DNA from: Dehalococcoidia bacterium
GTDB lineage: Bacteria; Chloroflexota; Dehalococcoidia; SZUA-161
Assembly (NCBI GenBank): GCA_014859215.1
Contig: JACUUS010000098.1
Span: forward strand, 1 to 8,766
Reading direction: 5' to 3'
Length of the DNA stretch: 8,766 bases
The notes under the pieces were generated by a model that ran no database searches, was not told where the DNA came from, and saw nothing but the letters and a program-made list of their open reading frames with translations. Below, one piece after another: positions 1 to 5,823 of the stretch. Each line of letters opens with the position of its first letter. Position 1 is the first letter of the stretch. The position numbers and the translations under genes were made by a program.

Positions 1-23
1 TGTTGCGGCGGCCACCCCGACTC

Positions 24-52
24 TTGACACACATCCGGCATTTGCTCAGAAT
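24..52 (+). promoter_or_regulatory. Candidate sigma70-type promoter for the crotonase gene
   Basis: A perfect TTGACA (24-29) is followed after 17 bases by CAGAAT (47-52), which matches four of six -10 positions. The gene's start codon is about 60 bases further on. Spacing and position fit a housekeeping promoter, but this is consensus matching by eye only. Confidence 0.4.
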
Positions 53-100
53 GTGCAGCGAGCTCCCAAGGACAGGCAATATCCTCAAACCCTAACCTGC

Positions 101-108
101 AAAGGAGG
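101..108 (+). promoter_or_regulatory. Strong ribosome binding site of the crotonase gene
   Basis: AAAGGAGG lies six bases before the ATG at 115. It fixes the start of the crotonase gene. Confidence 0.8.
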
Positions 109-114
109 CCATCG

Positions 115-932
115 ATGCCTTACAAGATGGTGCTGCTGGACAAAGATGATGGAACAGCCATAATCACCCTCAACCGTCCCGAGAAGCGCAATGCCTTCAA
201 TATGGAGATGATGGGTGAGATGGATATGGCGTTCGAGGAGGCCGCCAGGGACAAGGATATCCAGACGATCATTCTTACGGGTTCCGGTACCGCTTTCTCC
301 GCCGGCCTTGATTTTAACTGGGCAGCGACCATGGATACGGAGAACCTGCCGCCCATGGCAAGCACGGTCAGGGGCCGCTCGGTAACTCACAACGAGAGGA
401 GCTTCCTGACACTATTGCTCAAAATGCAGAGCATACCCAAGGCAGTGATAGCGGCAATTAACGGCATCACGCTGGGTGTGTTTTCGTTCTCGCGATGGCC
501 TGTGATTTGAAGGTCGCCTCGGAGAAGGCGCAGTTTGGCATGCTCCAGGTGAAACGAGGACTGATACCAGACGGTGGGGGTACGTACCTCCTGCCTCGCG
601 CTGTGGGGCTTACCAGGGCGCTGGAGCTGGCATTGATCGGCGACCTCATAGATGCTCGAGAGGCGGAAAGGATTGCCGCCGTGAACAGAGTTGTTCCTCA
701 TGACGATCTCATGCCGACAGCAAGAGATATGGCAGCCAGGATCGGCCAAAACGCGCCACTGGCCGTGGCAATGACCAAAGCAGCCATGTACCGGGGACTC
801 CAGGAACACGACCTGGCCGCACACATGGACTACGAGGTCTACATCATGAACATTCTCTTCGGGACCGAGGATTTCCAGGAAGGAATACGCTCGCTGTGGG
901 AGAAGAGGGAGCCCATATTCAAGGGAAGATAG
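115..932 (+). pseudogene. Enoyl-CoA hydratase/isomerase (crotonase) family gene, frameshifted
   Basis: The two reading-frame pieces, 115-510 and a downstream piece in another frame ending at 932, together give a full-length crotonase of about 272 residues. Visible family features are NRPEKRNAFN (residues 20-29), the oxyanion-hole segment FSAGLDF (61-67), AINGITLGV, then AMACDLKVASEKAQFG and GLIPDGGGTYLLPRAVG. A conserved Gly-Phe is expected after GV. Only eight bases (GTGTTTTC) occur where nine are needed, so one base is lost near 480. Without the frame change the product would stop at 510. Crotonase-fold enzymes act on acyl-CoA thioesters, often in fatty-acid or amino-acid oxidation. Aligned on the CD..A.EKAQFG block, the position of rat hydratase Glu144 is Val and that of Glu164 is Gln, so classical hydratase activity is doubtful. 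The frameshift may be real or a sequencing error, because the remaining frame is well preserved. Confidence 0.85.
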
Positions 933-937
933 GTGTT

Positions 938-961
938 GCGACGAGCCAGGCGCCGCGTCGC
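938..961. terminator. Weak hairpin between convergent genes
   Basis: GCGACG (938-943) pairs with CGTCGC (956-961) across a 12-base loop, six bases after the crotonase stop codon and before the convergent amaP-B stop at 1041. There is no T-run on either side. An intrinsic terminator is therefore unproven. The rest of 933-1040 shows nothing I recognise. Confidence 0.25.
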
Positions 962-1040
962 CGGTAGGAAAAGGCCCGCGCATTCCTGCGTGAGCCCCCT
1001 CTTGGTCACCATGTTTCACTGAACTCTCTGCAGTCTGGCA

Positions 1041-1607
1041 TCAAGCTACGCGGCGGACATTCTCCCCTGTATCGTATGCGGCCTCCACTCTGACTTCGCG
1101 TACTGAAAGGCCGGTCTCTTTTTCTATAGAATGTCTGACCCGTCGCTGTATCTCAGCTCCGATTCGGGGAATATCGCCTGCTGGGGAAGTGAGGGTATTA
1201 CAGTAGACGGCGATTCCGAATCGTCTCTTACGTATATCGCAGGTCAGTCGCTTAACCTCGGGTGCGAAGGCAGCCCCGGTCCTTTCGGCCAGCTCACGCA
1301 CAAGGTCCTGATCGATGGTTGTTCTGCCTTCGAAGCTGTCATCCAGAACCAGGTCTATTTTCTCAGCACGCTTCGGTCTGAGCTCAAGCAAGAGCAGGAA
1401 CAGCACCAACAGGGCTATTATGATGCTGACGGCGCCTATGGCTACTGCGCTCCAGCCACTGGCTTCGGCCGCTCTTTCGAGGCCCATCCACGAATAAGGC
1501 GGTATATCGGGCGACACTGCCTGGATCACTACCAGGAAGGTAATCACGGCTCCAGCAAGTATGAACAGAATTATTATTGTTACAAGAGCCCGGTTGAAGG
1601 CGAACAC
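1041..1607 (-). CDS. AmaP-like membrane anchor of Asp23 (copy B)
   Basis: A 188-residue protein with two transmembrane segments (about residues 7-29 and 52-75) followed by a soluble C-terminal domain. Its end (IQRRVRHSIEKETGL, then SVREVRVEAAY) follows the AmaP pattern of an amphipathic helix, a TG turn and a beta strand. In Staphylococcus, AmaP anchors Asp23 to the membrane; that role is transferred here by family and by the asp23 gene immediately upstream. I chose GTG at 1607 because GGAGGAGA (1611-1618) stands three bases before it and because the resulting N-terminus, MFAFNRALV, lines up with MNTFNRIVV of the paralogue at 2384-2962. A TTG start at 1622 would leave no SD. It is the last gene of the operon, 46 bases after asp23-B. 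Confidence 0.85.
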   Translation of the reverse strand: MFAFNRALVTIIILFILAGAVITFLVVIQAVSPDIPPYSWMGLERAAEASGWSAVAIGAVSIIIALLVLFLLLLELRPKRAEKIDLVLDDSFEGRTTIDQDLVRELAERTGAAFAPEVKRLTCDIRKRRFGIAVYCNTLTSPAGDIPRIGAEIQRRVRHSIEKETGLSVREVRVEAAYDTGENVRRVA

Positions 1608-1653
1608 GTCTCTCCTCCACAAGAACTACGCGTTTGGGAAAGGCAACCTGGTG

Positions 1654-2034
1654 TCAGGCGACGGGAGACTCTCTTTTTTCCTCAAACTCGAGTCCGGCAA
1701 CGTTGATGTTGATTTCCTTGGCGGTAAGGCCGGCAAGCTCGGAAATTCGGGAGGCGACCCTGCTTCTCACTTCTGATATGATCTTGGGTATGCTATAGCC
1801 ATAAGTCACGTTGAAGGTGAGATCGATTATCGCTTCCTTCTTGCCAACTTCCACCGAGACCCCTCTCGCTCTCGGCTCGCCTACCCCGACCCGTTCGGTG
1901 AGGCTGCGTCTGATAGAGCTCGTTCCCAGTTTGGAGACTCCTTGCACCTCTCGAGCGGCCACAGCCGCTATGGTCGCGATCACATCATCAGCTATCGTGG
2001 TCTCTCCAGCCATCTGTTCAATTCCGCTAACCAT
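1654..2034 (-). CDS. Asp23/Gls24 family envelope stress protein (copy B)
   Basis: A 126-residue soluble protein of the Asp23/Gls24 (DUF322) family. It shows the family signature in order: IADDVIATIAAVAAREVQGV, LGTSSIRR, RARGVSVEVGKKEAIIDLTF, VTYGYSIPKI and the C-terminal KEININVAGL. Family members sit beneath the membrane bound to AmaP and are linked to alkaline and cell-envelope stress. Start ATG 2034 is supported by AAGGAGG (2041-2047) six bases upstream. A longer form from 2121 would add about 29 low-complexity basic residues and is less likely. By eye it is about two-thirds identical to copy A over the core, so the two are paralogues from a module duplication. It lies 46 bases before amaP-B and 144 bases after the DUF2273-like gene, with its own candidate promoter. 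Confidence 0.92.
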   Translation of the reverse strand: MVSGIEQMAGETTIADDVIATIAAVAAREVQGVSKLGTSSIRRSLTERVGVGEPRARGVSVEVGKKEAIIDLTFNVTYGYSIPKIISEVRSRVASRISELAGLTAKEININVAGLEFEEKRESPVA

Positions 2035-2100
2035 CTTCTTCCTCCTTCTACCTCTTCGATTTTCGGCGCTTACTTGAATCGTGCTCCCTGATGGAAAGCC

Positions 2101-2129
2101 ATTCGACGCCGTTGCGCTCACAGGGTCAA
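2101..2129 (-). promoter_or_regulatory. Candidate internal promoter before asp23-B
   Basis: On the minus strand TTGACC (2124-2129, five of six matches to the -35) is followed by 17 bases and TCGAAT (2101-2106, four of six). The start codon of asp23-B is about 67 bases downstream. It lies in the only long gap of the operon (2035-2178), which would let the second module be expressed on its own. Consensus matching only. Confidence 0.3.
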
Positions 2130-2154
2130 TGAGCTAATAACATCATCGGTGGAT

Positions 2155-2169
2155 CGTACCTGCGGTACG
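2155..2169. other. Short hairpin after the DUF2273-like gene
   Basis: CGTACC and GGTACG form a perfect 6-bp stem around the triloop TGC, ten bases beyond the DUF2273-like stop codon. No U-tract follows on the minus strand. It could be a processing or mRNA-stability element rather than a terminator. Confidence 0.3.
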
Positions 2170-2178
2170 TTAGAAAGG

Positions 2179-2373
2179 TTACCCGCGTCTTCTGCTGCGC
2201 GATTGCCGTTCTACAAACCCCAGGATATCAATCTCGCCAGTTACAATTTTGGCAATCAGCCAGCCTCCGAGGATAAATAATCCCAGAAAGAAAGCGTTTA
2301 ACGGACCAAGCCATATCCAGGCAAAACCGATGGCCAATGCTACGATGATACCTATGGTCTTTGCATTCCACAT
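2179..2373 (-). CDS. Small DUF2273-like membrane protein of the Asp23 operon
   Basis: A 64-residue protein made of two hydrophobic segments (about residues 6-23 and 26-46) and a basic tail ending RSRRRG. The pattern of Gly-rich helix, FFLGLFILGGWLIAK, acidic turn and basic end resembles the small DUF2273 proteins that accompany asp23 and amaP in Firmicutes. The match is by architecture and context, so the family name is tentative. The start ATG at 2373 has AAGGAGG (2379-2385) five bases upstream. That SD overlaps the amaP-A stop codon (2384-2386), which suggests translational coupling. It probably forms a membrane complex with AmaP; its precise role is not known. Confidence 0.75.
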   Translation of the reverse strand: MWNAKTIGIIVALAIGFAWIWLGPLNAFFLGLFILGGWLIAKIVTGEIDILGFVERQSRSRRRG

Positions 2374-2383
2374 CCCTTCCTCC

Positions 2384-2962
2384 TTACCTGTGTTCAGGCG
2401 ACCGCCTGCCGCCGCCGGACTCGTACCGGGACCTCAGGTTTACCTTTACCACTTCCATGCCGGTCCCCTGCTCCACAGCTTCTTTTATTCTACCTTTTGC
2501 CTCGTCACTGAATTCCTGCATGTTGGTACCAGGTGCCAGGGCCGCGTTGCACGAAACGATGAGACCACCCCTGGTCTCGTTCACATCACACGTCACGTCA
2601 CGCACGTTGCGCGAGGATGCGGCACTCTTCTCGGCCAGCATCCGCACACTTTGCTGATCGACAGCGACCTCACCCTCTTCGGTAGAACCGACGACCATCA
2701 TTTCGCGGCGGCGTTCACCGGATGGCATAAACTCACGGAGAAGCAGCGCCAGCATGAGCAGCGCGAGGACAACCGCAGCTGCTATGATGGCTGCCAGTAG
2801 ACCGCCCGTAGCTCCGGCAGCACTCTCGAGTTGACTCTCAAACCAACCAGCCGGAAGAAAATCGGGAGCCAGTACCTCAAAGGTCACGAGCAACGTAATA
2901 ATCGCAGCCGCCAGGAACACCAGCGCCAGGATAATTACCACAATACGATTGAAAGTGTTCAC
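2384..2962 (-). CDS. AmaP-like membrane anchor of Asp23 (copy A)
   Basis: A 192-residue protein with two transmembrane helices (about residues 7-29 and 53-76) and a soluble C-terminal part. The C-terminal part has the AmaP-like pattern GRIKEAVEQGTGMEVVKVNL followed by a short basic tail. It should be an inner-membrane anchor for Asp23, by family and by its place directly after asp23-A (38-base gap). The GTG start at 2962 is fixed by GGGAGGTGA (2967-2975), four bases upstream and an almost ideal SD. It is paralogous to the product of 1041-1607, with the strongest likeness in TM1 and in the last 30 residues. The middle of the soluble part has diverged more than the asp23 pair, which may reflect partner specificity. 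Confidence 0.87.
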   Translation of the reverse strand: MNTFNRIVVIILALVFLAAAIITLLVTFEVLAPDFLPAGWFESQLESAAGATGGLLAAIIAAAVVLALLMLALLLREFMPSGERRREMMVVGSTEEGEVAVDQQSVRMLAEKSAASSRNVRDVTCDVNETRGGLIVSCNAALAPGTNMQEFSDEAKGRIKEAVEQGTGMEVVKVNLRSRYESGGGRRSPEHR

Positions 2963-3000
2963 AGAATCACCTCCCGCGCCAAAGTCTGTTTGGGCCCCTC

Positions 3001-3417
3001 CTATTCGAGCCTGCCAGGCATTCGTTCAGGGAATTGGAGCCCGACAACGTGAATATTGATTTCTTTTGCCTCCAACCCGGTCAGTTCGAGGAGCCGGCTG
3101 GAGACCCTGTCCCGGACCTGTCTTACTATTGAAGGTATACTGAATCCGTATACGACATTAAGAGTGAGTTCCACAACTGCTTCTCTCTTGCCGGCTTCGA
3201 CAGTTACTCCTCGGGCTCTTTCTTCGGCATTACCCAGTCGTTCCGATATTGTTCTCCTGATTGAGCTCGTGCCCAGACCGGCGACTCCCTGGACCTCCTT
3301 CGCGGCTACGCCGACTATCGAGGCTATTACATCGTCGCTAATCTCCGTTTCTCCGCGTGCCTCGACCTCTTTTCTAAGCCTTTCAAGTTCCTCGGTGCCT
3401 TTTTCTTCGGTTACCAT
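3001..3417 (-). CDS. Asp23/Gls24 family envelope stress protein (copy A)
   Basis: A 138-residue soluble protein and the first gene of the Asp23 operon. After a charged N-terminus of about 25 residues comes the Asp23/Gls24 core: ISDDVIASIVGVAAKEVQGV, LGTSSIRR, RARGVTVEAGKREAVVELTL, VVYGFSIPSI and EINIHVVGLQF. The start ATG at 3417 is preceded by AAGGGGTGA (3425-3433) at seven bases. A start further upstream (TTG at 3462) would lie almost at the predicted transcription start and touch the -10 box, so I reject it. The family is known for envelope and alkaline stress roles and for membrane recruitment by AmaP; the role here is inferred. The N-terminal extension rich in Glu, Lys and Arg distinguishes it from copy B. 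Confidence 0.93.
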   Translation of the reverse strand: MVTEEKGTEELERLRKEVEARGETEISDDVIASIVGVAAKEVQGVAGLGTSSIRRTISERLGNAEERARGVTVEAGKREAVVELTLNVVYGFSIPSIVRQVRDRVSSRLLELTGLEAKEINIHVVGLQFPERMPGRLE

Positions 3418-3464
3418 GGTCCCTTCACCCCTTCCCCGAATAATGGACTCTTCCCACAGCAAAA

Positions 3465-3470
3465 ATTATA
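3465..3470 (-). promoter_or_regulatory. -10 box of the Asp23 operon promoter
   Basis: A perfect TATAAT on the minus strand lies 47 bases before the asp23-A start codon. That implies a leader of about 40 bases with the SD at its end. The -35 region is poor: 18 bases upstream stands ATGATT (three of six matches). This suggests an activator, an alternative sigma factor or a weak promoter. Basis is consensus only. Confidence 0.5.
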
Positions 3471-3508
3471 GCGACACGCCAGTAAAGAAATCATAAAAAG
3501 GGTGGAGA

Positions 3509-3541
3509 AAAGCTAACAAATTCATAACATCTGTTAGCTTT
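3509..3541. terminator. Perfect 10-bp inverted repeat, probable terminator or operator
   Basis: AAAGCTAACA (3509-3518) and TGTTAGCTTT (3532-3541) are exact reverse complements around a 13-base loop. On the minus strand the stem is followed by TTTTC and, a little later, TTTTTATG, so it could terminate transcription from the 5201-3698 gene pair. It also lies about 40 bases upstream of the TATAAT of the Asp23 operon, a position that would suit an operator. The stem is AT-rich and would be only moderately stable as RNA. Confidence 0.5.
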
Positions 3542-3697
3542 GGATTGAAACAGGGGACGACGCGAGGGTCTGGGTCTTTCCGCTGCCGCTCGACTTTCGC
3601 CTTGGGCAGACGGAGGATGCCTTTGAGATCACCATTATCTTGAGCACGACAGGTATGATCATCTGTTGCCTATCGTTTTCACTATTAATCTACCTTT
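3542..3697. other. Intergenic stretch without a recognised gene
   Basis: About 155 bases between the inverted repeat and the end of the membrane-protein gene. One plus-strand frame stays open through it, but it has no good start codon or SD and runs on antisense to the membrane-protein gene. I see no RNA gene or repeat in it. Confidence 0.4.
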
Positions 3698-4252
3698 CTA
3701 ATCATCCTTATCAGCCCGCCTTGAGAGTTTGCGCCTGGCCTTCTGAATATCCTGGCGGAGTTCATCCTTGAAGTCTTCAAACTTGCTCTTGATTCCAGGA
3801 TCCTTGACGGTATCGACCTTGATCTTTGCTCGCATCACCGCCAGGCGGCTTGACCCGTATGCACTGTCGATCCATGAGCGGTACCCGCAATAGATCCACC
3901 TGCCGAGCCGCAAGATATAGTTGATCAACCCTAACGCAATCGGGAAATTCACAAGAGCGATTGCCCCTATCACCAGCAGGATAATCGAGGCGAAAAGGAA
4001 TATCATAATACCCGAGGAATTGAGAAGGAGGAAGAGCAGAACGACGAGCGCGCCGAAGAGAATGATAATCAGGACTACAAGTCCGATGAAATTGACAGGC
4101 CTTGCCGCCCAGGCGCTCACCTTTCTGAACCACGGCAGCGAATTGGTCCAGACATAGACAAACGCGGCGAGTCCGATCAGGAAGAAGAAGCTGAAAACAA
4201 GGGACCCGCCTGCCGCCGCGGCGAGCAAAGCCATGAGAAGAAGTTCTTCCAT
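3698..4252 (-). CDS. Multi-span membrane protein with charged C-terminal tail, function unknown
   Basis: A 184-residue protein. Hydrophobic segments lie at about residues 5-35, 53-77 and 82-120 (the last long enough for one or two spans). They are followed by a soluble tail of about 55 residues rich in Lys, Asp and Arg (from AKIKVDTVKDPG to the end, RRADKDD) that looks helical. I do not recognise the family. The start ATG at 4252 has GGGGTGAG directly upstream (4253-4260) and lies seven bases after the stop of the FN3 protein gene. The two are almost certainly cotranscribed and may work together at the membrane, with the FN3 protein outside and this protein within it. The next genes downstream are the Asp23 operon, with an apparent separate promoter. 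Confidence 0.75.
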   Translation of the reverse strand: MEELLLMALLAAAAGGSLVFSFFFLIGLAAFVYVWTNSLPWFRKVSAWAARPVNFIGLVVLIIILFGALVVLLFLLLNSSGIMIFLFASIILLVIGAIALVNFPIALGLINYILRLGRWIYCGYRSWIDSAYGSSRLAVMRAKIKVDTVKDPGIKSKFEDFKDELRQDIQKARRKLSRRADKDD

Positions 4253-4259
4253 CTCACCC

Positions 4260-5201
4260 CTAAGAAATATACGGTGTGCCCAAGTTTCGGAGAGCAGACA
4301 CCAGCACGGCCACCTTCGTCAAAATTGAGCTCAGCAGGTCCCGGAATCCAACCCCGGTCAGACTGCCCAGCACCCTGTCTACAAGCTTCACCATCCTGGT
4401 GAGCAAGGAGTCGATAGTCTCAACAAACGAACCGGGCTCCGCAAGGGGTACGTCCACTCCTGGAGTGCGTAGGGCAACGAAACAGACTTTCGCCGACTTG
4501 AGCCCCTGGCCGCCGGGGTTCGGCAGTATGAGCATGCCGCTCAAGCTCACATAGCAGCCTCCCGTGCCATCGTCAAGCCATGCTCCTGCAAAGCTGGCTG
4601 ATGTGCCGGTAACCTCCTGTCGCAGGTAGAAAAGCGACCTCGCCCTGTTCCCGTACAGATCGAGTTGAATAACCTCATCGCCGGCGGGATAGTGTACCGT
4701 CAAATTGCCAGTCGCATGCATAGAAAAACTCCGCTCTGTATGAGACCTCTCGACCATGGATGTGAGGCCGCTGAACGACGCCTGGACCACGCTGCCACTA
4801 TTAGCCGTCCATATCCACCCTTCAAGCTCCATTCCGGCGAGCGTGCTGAAAGTATAGTAGGCTCCGCTGTTGTTCTCCACGGTGGAATTGCCGCCGCCGT
4901 CTTCCGACGTCACTTCATAGTAATAAACGGTTGCGGGCGATAAGCCGGTCAAAGTTACTGAGTGGCTGGTCACAGGGCTGGAGTCATACTCAGTCAGTCC
5001 CAGGGCTGTCGTGTTGCCGTAATTCACCCTGCTGTCCGCGGTCACATTGGTTGTCCAGATAATGTCCGCCGTGGAGTCGTCAATGTTGACAGCGCCCACG
5101 TGCGAAATAGCCGGCCCCTGCGCGACGGCAGTGCCGGCGACTGTCAGCAACAGCAAAGTGAGTACGCCAAACAGTGCAATTTGAGCACAGTACCTGCTCA
5201 C
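4260..5201 (-). CDS. Exported fibronectin type III domain protein
   Basis: A 313-residue protein. It has a signal peptide (hydrophobic core about residues 8-22, likely cleavage after AVA at 25-27). A fibronectin type III domain follows at about 30-120, with ADIIWTTNVTADSRVNYG, then TSHSVTLTGLSPATVYYYEV and the closing YYTFST. Next is a beta-rich region of about 125-255 that I do not recognise. The C-terminus of about 50 hydrophobic residues contains LLTRMVKLVDRVLGSLTG, resembling the repeat found in neighbouring small exported proteins. It should act outside the cytoplasmic membrane, perhaps in carbohydrate or protein binding. Five N-x-S/T sequons are present (N52, N63, N105, N110, N166). The start is a GTG with AGGA four bases upstream (weak SD). 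A TTGACA lies about 55 bases before the gene. No catalytic residues are recognised. Confidence 0.82.
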   Translation of the reverse strand: MSRYCAQIALFGVLTLLLLTVAGTAVAQGPAISHVGAVNIDDSTADIIWTTNVTADSRVNYGNTTALGLTEYDSSPVTSHSVTLTGLSPATVYYYEVTSEDGGGNSTVENNSGAYYTFSTLAGMELEGWIWTANSGSVVQASFSGLTSMVERSHTERSFSMHATGNLTVHYPAGDEVIQLDLYGNRARSLFYLRQEVTGTSASFAGAWLDDGTGGCYVSLSGMLILPNPGGQGLKSAKVCFVALRTPGVDVPLAEPGSFVETIDSLLTRMVKLVDRVLGSLTGVGFRDLLSSILTKVAVLVSALRNLGTPYIS

Positions 5202-5234
5202 TTATCCTAAGCCCACCCTTTCGAAGTATCGCCT

Positions 5235-5260
5235 ATCATAACAACATCCACGATTGTCAA
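5235..5260 (-). promoter_or_regulatory. Candidate promoter of the FN3/membrane-protein pair
   Basis: On the minus strand a perfect TTGACA (5255-5260) is followed by TATGAT (5235-5240, five of six matches), but the gap is only 14 bases, shorter than normal. The GTG start lies 33 bases further on. Either the promoter is unusual or regulated, or one of the two boxes is coincidental. The remaining bases of 5202-5307 show nothing else. Confidence 0.35.
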
Positions 5261-5307
5261 AGCTACCGGGGCAATTCTGGAAAAGGGTGCCACCGGAAAG
5301 CCAGCCC

Positions 5308-5823
5308 TTAGGAGAACCTGAAGGGCATTAGGAGGCATGCCAGGAAATCGACCGTGTTGACAGCAATTGTGCCAAGTGAAATAACCAGCAACTCGCCAGA
5401 TTCCGTCAACTCATGCCCGTCTACCCAGTGCCCGAGCACTCCATCAACCAGCACAGTCGCCTTCCTGCCAATCGATGGCGGCGTCGAGAGCGCCAATAGC
5501 CGGTCCAGGTAATCGGCAGTATTAATCCCTGTTGTCGCCAGGGACACCAGCAGCTTCTCGCCCCAGGGGTCGGTAACCGTACCGCCGGAGACCCAGTGGC
5601 CGAGAACATTATCAACCAGCCCACAGAGCTTGGTGATTATCGAAGCAACGAGAGGAGGAATTCCAGAAGACGACTCGGCATACACCATCTTCGGGAAGAG
5701 AGCAAGGCTCACCCCCGCCGTCGCCGCCAGGCTCTTGCCGGACCGGCGCTTCCTGGCACCCCTGGGTCTCAGTCCTAATCTCATTCTGATTCTTCGTTTG
5801 GCTTCCGAACACCTGCTTACCAT
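5308..5823 (-). CDS. Exported protein with two copies of an unrecognised LVD-LGHW repeat
   Basis: A 171-residue protein. It begins with a strongly basic n-region (about residues 1-29, many Arg) and a hydrophobic stretch ending KMVYA, which looks like a signal peptide cleaved before ESSSG. The mature part is two tandem repeats: LVDNVLGHWVSGGTVTDPWG with KLLVSLATTGINTADYLDRL, and LVDGVLGHWVDGHELTESGE with LLVISLGTIAVNTVDFLACL. Shared positions include LVD, VLGHWV, G, T, E/K-LLV-SL-T, NT-D and LL. I do not know this as a named domain. The likely start ATG (5823-5821) overlaps the upstream stop as ATGGTAA, which suggests translational coupling. An in-frame ATG at 5835 is possible; neither has a clear SD. 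The context points to an exported partner of the zinc-ribbon/DUF4352 protein. Function unknown. Confidence 0.8.
   Translation of the reverse strand: MVSRCSEAKRRIRMRLGLRPRGARKRRSGKSLAATAGVSLALFPKMVYAESSSGIPPLVASIITKLCGLVDNVLGHWVSGGTVTDPWGEKLLVSLATTGINTADYLDRLLALSTPPSIGRKATVLVDGVLGHWVDGHELTESGELLVISLGTIAVNTVDFLACLLMPFRFS

Noticed and set aside
1..114. Open frame at the left edge (reads VAAATPTLDTHPAFAQ in part)
   Set aside because: It runs through the promoter-like site and SD of the crotonase gene into that gene in another frame, and is too short to judge.
387..1019. Minus-strand open frame opposite the crotonase gene
   Set aside because: The crotonase motifs on the plus strand are unmistakable, and this frame is rich in His, Cys and Arg, as is typical of an antisense shadow.
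1131..1706. Long plus-strand open frame opposite the AmaP-B gene
   Set aside because: The minus strand carries a clear AmaP/Asp23 pair with SDs. The plus-strand translation is low in recognisable structure and lacks an SD.
3541..3552. GGATTGAAAC, which resembles the end of some CRISPR repeats
   Set aside because: It occurs once, with no spacing pattern of repeats and no cas genes.
3535..3770. Plus-strand open frame through the intergenic region, reading VWVFPLPLDFRLGQTEDAFE in part
   Set aside because: It has no plausible start codon or SD and continues antisense into the membrane-protein gene. Nothing in it resembles a known family, so it is probably chance.
5214..5289. Inverted repeat CACCCTTT (5214-5221) and AAAGGGTG (5282-5289)
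   Set aside because: The arms are only 8 bp and 60 bases apart, flanking the probable promoter. This is expected by chance at this length.
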